A program made the position numbers and the translations under genes. DNA of 9,583 bases from SIG588 sp964515215 (GTDB lineage: Bacteria; Bacillota; Clostridia; Oscillospirales; Acutalibacteraceae): positions 1 through 9,583 of the forward strand of contig CAZESL010000088.1 of NCBI GenBank assembly GCA_964515215.1. Direction: 5' to 3'. Below are positions 6,310 to 9,583 of this stretch, one piece after another. The notes under the pieces were generated by a model. The model was not told where the DNA came from. It did no database searches and saw only the letters and a program-made list of their open reading frames with translations. Each line of letters opens with the position of its first letter. Position 1 is the stretch's first letter.

Positions 6310-6440
6310 CAATCCCTCAGTCGGCTGCGCCGACAGCCTTCGGCCCGGGTCGCAATCATAGATTGCGACCGCCTTTGGCTAAAAATGTGCCACAGGCACA
6401 TTTTCTTGACGCGTCGGCCCCTTTACACAAGGAAGCCTTG
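6310..6440 (+). repeat. Dispersed palindromic repeat, forward copy with an internal insertion of about 80 bp
   Basis: The ends match the unit at 151-200 (caatccctcagtcggc ... cctttacacaagg). Between about 6337 and 6418 an extra segment is present. It contains two perfect 10-bp hairpins: 6348-6357 with 6361-6370, and 6382-6391 with 6395-6404. With 6246-6298 it makes a head-to-head pair between rpmA and obgE. Confidence 0.6.
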
Positions 6441-6460
6441 AATACGCTTATTTCAAATGT

Positions 6461-6494
6461 AAAAAACGGGAGTGCCGCCGTTGCTGCACTCCCG
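6461..6494 (-). terminator. Terminator downstream of rpmA
   Basis: On the minus strand cgggagtgc (6494-6486) pairs with gcactcccg (6475-6467) around a 10-nt loop, followed by six T (6466-6461). It lies 10 nt past the rpmA stop, so the rplU-prp-rpmA transcript should end here, before obgE. Confidence 0.85.
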
Positions 6495-6503
6495 CTTTGC
6501 GCC

Positions 6504-6788
6504 TTACTGCTCGACCGCGTACACGCTCACGCGCTTGCGATCCTTGCCCACGCGCTCGAAACGCACGGTGCCGTTCACCAAAGCAAACAGCGTATCGTCC
6601 GAGCCGATACCGACATTGTTGCCGGGATGGATGTGGGTGCCGCGCTGACGCACCAGAATGTTGCCCGCGAGCACATACTGACCGTCCGCACGCTTGACAC
6701 CGAGACGCTTGGACTCGGAGTCGCGGCCGTTTTTCGTGGAGCCAACGCCCTTCTTATGAGCAAAGAGCTGAATGTTAATTTTCAACAT
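6504..6788 (-). CDS. rpmA: 50S ribosomal protein L27, with Prp-cleavable N-terminal extension
   Basis: 94 aa, a full-length L27 with the conserved AHKKG...TKNGRDSESKRLGVK block and GNILVRQRGT. L27 sits at the peptidyl-transferase centre, its N-terminal tail reaching the P-site. This protein carries the Firmicute extension MLKINIQLF before AHKKG. In the Firmicutes that have it, the cysteine protease Prp removes this segment after the Phe; the neighbouring gene encodes Prp. The ATG at 6788 has aaagga about 10 nt upstream. The gene is 33 nt downstream of prp and is followed by a strong terminator. Confidence 0.97.
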   Translation of the reverse strand: MLKINIQLFAHKKGVGSTKNGRDSESKRLGVKRADGQYVLAGNILVRQRGTHIHPGNNVGIGSDDTLFALVNGTVRFERVGKDRKRVSVYAVEQ

Positions 6789-6821
6789 AGCAAATGACCA
6801 TCCTTTCGTGATGATGAGATC

Positions 6822-7136
6822 TCATACCGTGACGAGATCTACGTGAAGTCGCTTAGGGTATTGCTGCTGCAACTGCGAAAGATGCAACCGCAGTCCTTCC
6901 AGTACGTCCGCCGCGCGCGCTTCATCGCCCGCCGCCAGTAACAGGAAGAAAAATCCGTCCTCTACCGTGATGTCGGCTTTGCAACCGCACACTTCGGTGA
7001 CGGTGTTGGCGGTCATATATACCGCCGAGGAGATCGCCGCACACACGATGTCGCTGCCTGCTTTACCGCCCGCGTGCCCTTCCATCCGAAAGCCGCACAA
7101 GCGTTCCTTGCGGGAAAGCATCTGCACCAGCACCAC
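6822..7136 (-). CDS. prp: Ribosomal-processing cysteine protease Prp
   Basis: 104 aa, YsxB/Prp family. In Firmicutes Prp cleaves the N-terminal extension of L27 (rpmA, the next gene). The catalytic pair is visible: H21 in MEGHAGG and C32 in SDIVCAAIS, followed by the conserved SSAVYMTANTV helix. I place the start at the GTG at 7136, six bases after the rplU stop; a second GTG is the next codon. The ribosome binding site GGAGG lies inside the rplU 3' end, about 11 nt from the start, which suggests coupled translation. The order rplU-prp-rpmA is conserved across Firmicutes. Confidence 0.93.
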   Translation of the reverse strand: MVLVQMLSRKERLCGFRMEGHAGGKAGSDIVCAAISSAVYMTANTVTEVCGCKADITVEDGFFFLLLAAGDEARAADVLEGLRLHLSQLQQQYPKRLHVDLVTV

Positions 7137-7142
7137 GGTGAC

Positions 7143-7505
7143 TTACGCCTCCGTCGTCTCCGCAGCAACCTCCGCCTTGGGAGCGCGAGGTGCACGGGCG
7201 TGGATCGCACCGATCTGCACCTTGGTGTAGGGCTGACGGTGACCCTTGCGACGCATGTAGCCCTTCTTGGGCTTGTAGGTCAGAATGTTGATCTTCTTGC
7301 CCTTGCCGTTCTTCAGCACGGTGGCGTCGACCGAAGCACCCTTGATGTAGGGAGCGCCGACTTTGAGATCCTTGTCATTGTGGAGGGCGATCACGCGATC
7401 GAATTTGATCTCGTCGCTCTCCGCGGCATCCAGCTTCTCGATGAACACGATGTCGCCCGTGTTCACTTTGTACTGCTTACCGCCGGTTTCGATGATTGCG
7501 TACAT
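7143..7505 (-). CDS. rplU: 50S ribosomal protein L21
   Basis: 120 aa, complete. It begins MYAIIETGGKQYKV, the family hallmark, and includes KKGYMRRKGHRQPYT near the C-terminus, where L21 contacts 23S rRNA. The last 18 residues form an Ala/Pro/Glu-rich tail that goes beyond the compact core. The ATG at 7505 is preceded by an aaaggcagg purine run. A longer open frame to 7598 crosses the promoter and is not translated. It is the first gene of rplU-prp-rpmA. Confidence 0.97.
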   Translation of the reverse strand: MYAIIETGGKQYKVNTGDIVFIEKLDAAESDEIKFDRVIALHNDKDLKVGAPYIKGASVDATVLKNGKGKKINILTYKPKKGYMRRKGHRQPYTKVQIGAIHARAPRAPKAEVAAETTEA

Positions 7506-7531
7506 ACTTTTACCTGCCTTTATCAGTCTCG

Positions 7532-7586
7532 CTGTTGCGGGCGGCGTTTTAGGCGCACTTAATAAGCCCGTTTCATGCGGCAACAG
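7532..7586 (-). promoter_or_regulatory. Candidate structured leader of the rplU transcript
   Basis: The predicted transcript starts near 7582-7584. Its leader of about 75 nt has arms ctgttgc (7586-7580 on the minus strand) and gcaacag (7538-7532), closing a 41-nt GC-rich interior. Ribosomal protein leaders that bind L21 are known in Firmicutes. This is placed where one would sit, but I cannot match it to that model by eye. Confidence 0.45.
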
Positions 7587-7588
7587 CC

Positions 7589-7617
7589 AGTATATCATGC
7601 TTTTTCATGCTTGTCAA
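7589..7617 (-). promoter_or_regulatory. Sigma-70-type promoter of rplU-prp-rpmA
   Basis: A -35 TTGACA (7617-7612) and -10 TATACT (7594-7589) on the minus strand, 17-bp spacer. The -35 is a perfect consensus. The promoter is about 80 bp upstream of the rplU ATG. Confidence 0.85.
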
Positions 7618-7635
7618 GCGTTTTTTGCAAAAACA

Positions 7636-7665
7636 AAAGCGACCGTGATCGCTCACGGTCGCTTT
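7636..7665 (-). terminator. Terminator of the ferredoxin gene
   Basis: A perfect 13-bp stem, 7636-7648 with 7653-7665, around a 4-nt loop. On the minus strand it is followed by ttgttttt. It lies 34 nt past the ferredoxin stop and ends just before the rplU promoter. Confidence 0.85.
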
Positions 7666-7698
7666 CTATTAGCACATACCATTTGTATGTCCGCCGAA

Positions 7699-7869
7699 TT
7701 ATTCGGCCTCCGGAGCACTCACCGGGCAGGAATCTGCGCAAGCGCCGCAATCAATGCAGGCCTCCGCATCGATCACGTAGATGCCGTCGCCTTCCGAAAT
7801 AGCGGAAACGGGGCAAGCATCCGCGCACGCACCACAGCTGATGCACGCATCACTGATCTTGTAAGCCAT
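7699..7869 (-). CDS. 2[4Fe-4S] ferredoxin
   Basis: 56 aa, the classic clostridial ferredoxin size, a soluble low-potential electron carrier. Two matching motifs are present: CISCGACADACP (residues 9-20) and CIDCGACADSCP (39-50), each CxxCxxCxxxCP, giving eight Cys for two [4Fe-4S] clusters. The halves are near-copies, as in this family. The ATG at 7869 has ggaggt 8 nt upstream; a longer frame to 7959 lacks any support. It appears monocistronic, with its own promoter and terminator. Its redox partners are not encoded nearby. Confidence 0.95.
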   Translation of the reverse strand: MAYKISDACISCGACADACPVSAISEGDGIYVIDAEACIDCGACADSCPVSAPEAE

Positions 7870-7931
7870 GAGTTGCACCTCCCTCTCATTTAGCGCTGGA
7901 ATGTCCGCACGATACCGTGGGGACTGACTAC

Positions 7932-7959
7932 AGTATAGCACACTTTTAAAAAAATGCAA
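7932..7959 (-). promoter_or_regulatory. Probable promoter of the ferredoxin gene
   Basis: The minus strand has TTGCAT (7959-7954), a 16-bp spacer, then TATACT (7937-7932), about 63 bp before the start codon. The -10 is good and the -35 weak. It shares 22 of 28 positions or more with the lipoprotein promoter at 8515-8542. Confidence 0.6.
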
Positions 7960-8026
7960 GGAATTTTTTTGGATGGGGTGTTTTTACAAGGAAATTTATG
8001 CCGAAAAAGCACACTGTATGCCATTC

Positions 8027-8485
8027 TTACATGTTGTCGTGAAAGAAATACAGCGTATCCGTTTGCACGTCAAAAAACCACAAGTCAAAGTTGCCAAACT
8101 CCGAATAGTTATCGTCCTCATAAATATAAAAGTAGTCCTCCGTATCGATGACCGCACGGTCAAACGCATAGTTTACAACCAATTCGTCTTCGGGGTCTAC
8201 CATCGTACAAATGGTTTCCACGCACCCCTCAAAATACGTAACGTACTCCCCTATCGTTTCGATATCCTCCTCTTTCACCGGAGAAAAGTAGCGGTTGTTG
8301 CTAAGATCCACCGAAGAGGAAAAGGTATATATCCCAAAATCTGTATAGTCCTGAAACCCACCGTGTGTCCAAACCTGCTCACTTTCGCAACGTCCAACCG
8401 AGCGCAACACGTTATCCCGCCGTGTGCAGGACGAAAACGAAAGCAGCATGAGCAACACAAACAGAAACGCGGCCTTTCGTTTCAT
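8027..8485 (-). CDS. Small lipoprotein of unknown function
   Basis: 152 aa. A lipoprotein signal peptide is clear: basic MKRK, a hydrophobic core of about 12 residues, and SFSSC with C20 as the lipidation site. The mature part is acidic and aromatic-rich, with a run of Asp/Glu/Tyr near residues 113-127 (EDYFYIYEDD), and ends FHDNM. It has two further cysteines (C33 and C88) and a third (C92), so a disulfide is possible. I recognise no family. The start is supported by aggaggg 8 nt upstream of the ATG, and a promoter-like sequence lies at 8515-8542. It has no operon partner; the ferredoxin gene is 158 bp downstream with its own promoter. Base composition is more AT-rich than in the ribosomal block. 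Confidence 0.65.
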   Translation of the reverse strand: MKRKAAFLFVLLMLLSFSSCTRRDNVLRSVGRCESEQVWTHGGFQDYTDFGIYTFSSSVDLSNNRYFSPVKEEDIETIGEYVTYFEGCVETICTMVDPEDELVVNYAFDRAVIDTEDYFYIYEDDNYSEFGNFDLWFFDVQTDTLYFFHDNM

Positions 8486-8514
8486 ATAGATCCCTCCTAT
8501 GAGCCGTTAAACCC

Positions 8515-8542
8515 AATATATCACACTCTTTCAAAAATGCAA
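8515..8542 (-). promoter_or_regulatory. Probable promoter of the lipoprotein gene
   Basis: TTGCAT (8542-8537), a 16-bp spacer, TATATT (8520-8515) on the minus strand, about 30 bp before the start codon. It is similar along its whole length to the ferredoxin promoter. Confidence 0.6.
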
Positions 8543-8589
8543 GCGTTTAGGCGTTTTCCAAGGAAATTTATACATTTTCAAAAAAAGGC

Positions 8590-8618
8590 TTGCTTTTTTC
8601 AAAAACATGGTGTATAAT
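8590..8618 (+). promoter_or_regulatory. Promoter of tRNA-Leu
   Basis: TTGCTT (8590-8595), a 17-bp spacer, perfect TATAAT (8613-8618), 15 bp before the mature tRNA 5' end. It is divergent from the lipoprotein promoter. Confidence 0.75.
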
Positions 8619-8633
8619 CCTTATGTTCCACAC

Positions 8634-8720
8634 GCCGGTGTGATGGAATTGGCAGACGTAGTGGACTCAAAATCCACCGGTGGCGACACCGTGCCGGTTC
8701 GAGTCCGGCCACCGGCACCA
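8634..8720 (+). tRNA. tRNA-Leu (anticodon CAA)
   Basis: 87 nt including an encoded CCA. The acceptor stem GCCGGTG (8634-8640) pairs with CACCGGC (8710-8716). The anticodon stem gtgga/tccac encloses the loop CTCAAAA, giving anticodon CAA for UUG codons. A long variable arm of class II type follows (gtggcgacaccg region), and the T arm has GGTTCGAGTCC. The discriminator is A. It is a likely integration site for the recombinase remnant just downstream. Confidence 0.95.
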
Positions 8721-8728
8721 AAGCATTC

Positions 8729-8768
8729 AAACCCGAACCTTTTACCAATCGGTGAAACGTTCGGGTTT
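8729..8768 (+). terminator. Terminator downstream of tRNA-Leu
   Basis: aaacccgaac (8729-8738) pairs perfectly with gttcgggttt (8759-8768); an inner helix forms between tttacc and ggtgaa with one wobble. T-rich sequence follows. Confidence 0.7.
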
Positions 8769-8806
8769 GTTGTTTATCTCAATGAGACTGCGTAGTTAAA
8801 AAAATG

Positions 8807-8837
8807 ATGGAGGTACAGGTTTGGCCTGTGCCTCCAT
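8807..8837 (-). terminator. Terminator of the integrase-fragment/small-ORF unit
   Basis: A 13-bp stem, 8837-8825 with 8819-8807 on the minus strand, with one internal mismatch and a 5-nt loop, followed by catttttttaa. It lies 7 nt after the 54-aa ORF stop. Confidence 0.75.
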
Positions 8838-8843
8838 TGTTCT

Positions 8844-9008
8844 TTAGGTATCCTTTTCAGACTGTTCCTTTTTCCACTTTTCAAATTCTTGTCTGCCTTC
8901 TTCAGATTCAAAGAAGTCAAGTATGTCCGGCAGGAAGCATTTTGCCAATGCTTCAATTTCATCTTCAGATATGTGGGATTTGAGAATGATTTTAACCTCT
9001 CTGCCCAC
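8844..9008 (-). CDS. 54-aa protein encoded next to the integrase remnant
   Basis: A short gene on the minus strand, start GTG at 9008, stop TAA at 8846-8844. A very strong ribosome binding site (aaaggaggag) lies 4 nt upstream. The protein begins (M)GREVKIILKSHISEDEIEA, continues with ALAKCFLPDILDFFESEEG and ends KWKKEQSEKDT. It is highly charged with amphipathic helices. I cannot assign a family, but small proteins of this kind often flank integrase genes in Firmicute mobile elements (recollection, not a search). It starts 15 nt after the integrase fragment stop and is followed by a terminator, so the two form one unit. Confidence 0.65.
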   Translation of the reverse strand: MGREVKIILKSHISEDEIEALAKCFLPDILDFFESEEGRQEFEKWKKEQSEKDT

Positions 9009-9023
9009 TTATCTCCTCCTTTC

Positions 9024-9401
9024 TTACGAATCCTTCAGAAACTCGGAATAGAACTTTTTGATGTCGTTGCGGTGGTGTCCCAAGCGTTCGCTCATTTCTT
9101 TATCAATCTGGCGTTCGGTCATACCGCCCTCTGCGAGCAAGCGGCGACGATTTTCCTGAAAGTACAGGTGTCTAAGTCCGTGCCAGGACGGTCTTTTGAT
9201 TCTGGGTTTACAGTCAGGGGCAACATAATCACACCTATCGGGATCTACAAACTTTTTGCTGTGATTGCTGCGCCAGTTTTGCAAGGATGCTTTCTCTTTC
9301 TTTACGCTGTGCTTGTGGCTGTCGCAAATCAGATAATCTTTTGACTTTTTACCGTTCGCACGAAGATAGCATACCGCCGGCATTGGGTGGCTTTGCCACA
9401 T
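9024..9401 (-). CDS. C-terminal fragment of a tyrosine recombinase (integrase)
   Basis: 125 residues from an ATG at 9401. The C-terminal catalytic motifs are intact: HGLRH (74-78, giving the H-x-x-R), LGHHR (107-111, with His109) and Y118 in KFYSEF, nine residues after His109 as expected for the nucleophile. The N-terminal arm-binding and core-binding domains are missing, and so is the first catalytic Arg. An in-frame TGA lies at 9422-9420, and the frame before it is open for five codons from another ATG. Full-length enzymes have about 300-400 residues, so this is a remnant unlikely to recombine alone. It reads toward tRNA-Leu, the usual orientation for an element integrated at a tRNA 3' end, and its base composition is more AT-rich than the left part of the window. 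Confidence 0.75.
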   Translation of the reverse strand: MWQSHPMPAVCYLRANGKKSKDYLICDSHKHSVKKEKASLQNWRSNHSKKFVDPDRCDYVAPDCKPRIKRPSWHGLRHLYFQENRRRLLAEGGMTERQIDKEMSERLGHHRNDIKKFYSEFLKDS

Positions 9402-9427
9402 CTCAATCTTACATCGTATTCAGTTGT

Positions 9428-9447
9428 AGTTCCTCATAAGAGGAACT
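9428..9447. promoter_or_regulatory. Perfect hairpin at the 5' end of the integrase-unit transcript
   Basis: agttcctc (9428-9435) pairs with gaggaact (9440-9447) around ataa. It sits 3-20 nt downstream of the predicted -10 box of the minus-strand promoter at 9450-9479. It would be a 5' RNA hairpin or a dyad operator. Confidence 0.6.
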
Positions 9448-9449
9448 TT

Positions 9450-9479
9450 ATTATATACTATCGAACTAATGTTTGTCAA
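9450..9479 (-). promoter_or_regulatory. Strong promoter upstream of the integrase fragment
   Basis: TTGACA (9479-9474) and TATAAT (9455-9450) on the minus strand with an 18-bp spacer, both perfect consensus hexamers. The transcript would enter the hairpin at 9428-9447 and then the integrase fragment. Confidence 0.75.
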
Positions 9480-9544
9480 TGTTTTTAGTGACGGTTTTGA
9501 ATATTTGTCATAATTTATGGGAATACTATTAGTTTTGAGTATAA

Positions 9545-9574
9545 GTAAAGGCACCGCCGTAGCGATGCCCTTAC
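9545..9574. repeat. Hairpin at the right edge
   Basis: gtaaaggca (9545-9553) pairs with tgcccttac (9566-9574), one mismatch on the plus strand and a G-U wobble on the minus. An inner cgc/gcg helix closes a cgta loop. There is no T-run, so a terminator role is uncertain. The rest of 9480-9583 is AT-rich with no visible gene. Confidence 0.4.
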
Positions 9575-9583
9575 AATTTCATT

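Noticed and set aside
6213..6401. Upstream extension of obgE
   Set aside because: It is repeat DNA; the Obg family starts at MFIDKAVIKV and a ribosome binding site fits the GTG at 6212.
7973..8617. Plus-strand frame of 214 codons opposite the lipoprotein
   Set aside because: The minus-strand gene has a signal peptide, ribosome binding site and promoter; the opposite frame has none and runs over the promoter region.
8774..8962. Minus-strand 62-codon frame near the tRNA
   Set aside because: It runs through the terminator and overlaps the 54-aa gene, which has a much better start signal.
8889..9344. Plus-strand frame of 151 codons opposite the integrase fragment
   Set aside because: The minus strand encodes recognisable recombinase motifs and a 54-aa gene with a ribosome binding site; this frame is their shadow.

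Overview
The window looks like chromosomal DNA from an anaerobic clostridial Firmicute, most likely of the Oscillospiraceae/Ruminococcaceae type. The evidence is the rplU-prp-rpmA-obgE cluster with an L27 that carries the Prp-cleaved N-terminal extension, a Mini-ribonuclease III gene, a small 2[4Fe-4S] ferredoxin, a dockerin-bearing extracellular protein, a LuxR regulator with a membrane-embedded N-terminus, and dispersed palindromic repeats of a kind frequent in that group. No species can be named from sequence alone.

Layout, left to right. Positions 1-341 hold a possible partial minus-strand gene at the edge and a dense cluster of inverted repeats. A plus-strand two-gene unit follows (342-1956): a TtcA-type tRNA thiolation enzyme and a lipoprotein with a ComEC-like metallo-beta-lactamase domain, closed by a strong terminator. 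Positions 1995-2385 hold repeats and two terminators. A minus-strand dockerin protein (2389-3846) and a plus-strand 7TM-LuxR regulator (3839-4516) meet head to head, and both lack their N-termini. This is a breakpoint, either a real rearrangement or an assembly chimera. A perfect 52-bp palindrome then joins the LuxR gene tail to the tail of mrnC.

Positions 4541-7505 form a minus-strand translation and ribosome-assembly block, in transcription order rplU (L21), prp, rpmA (L27), obgE, mrnC. It has a consensus promoter and a candidate leader hairpin upstream of rplU. A terminator and a 200-bp composite repeat separate rpmA from obgE. To the right are a ferredoxin and a small lipoprotein, both on the minus strand with similar promoters, then tRNA-Leu(CAA) on the plus strand.

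Downstream of the tRNA, AT-richer DNA carries a 54-aa ORF and the C-terminal half of a tyrosine recombinase, both reading toward the tRNA. A strong promoter and a perfect 5' hairpin lie just upstream of the recombinase fragment. This is the classic arrangement of an integrated element, or its remnant, at a tRNA 3' end.

I did not find a convincing new multi-gene system. The most informative oddities are the head-to-head truncation at about 3840, the 52-bp palindrome at 4503-4554, the layered repeats that split the obgE cluster, and the integrase remnant beside tRNA-Leu.
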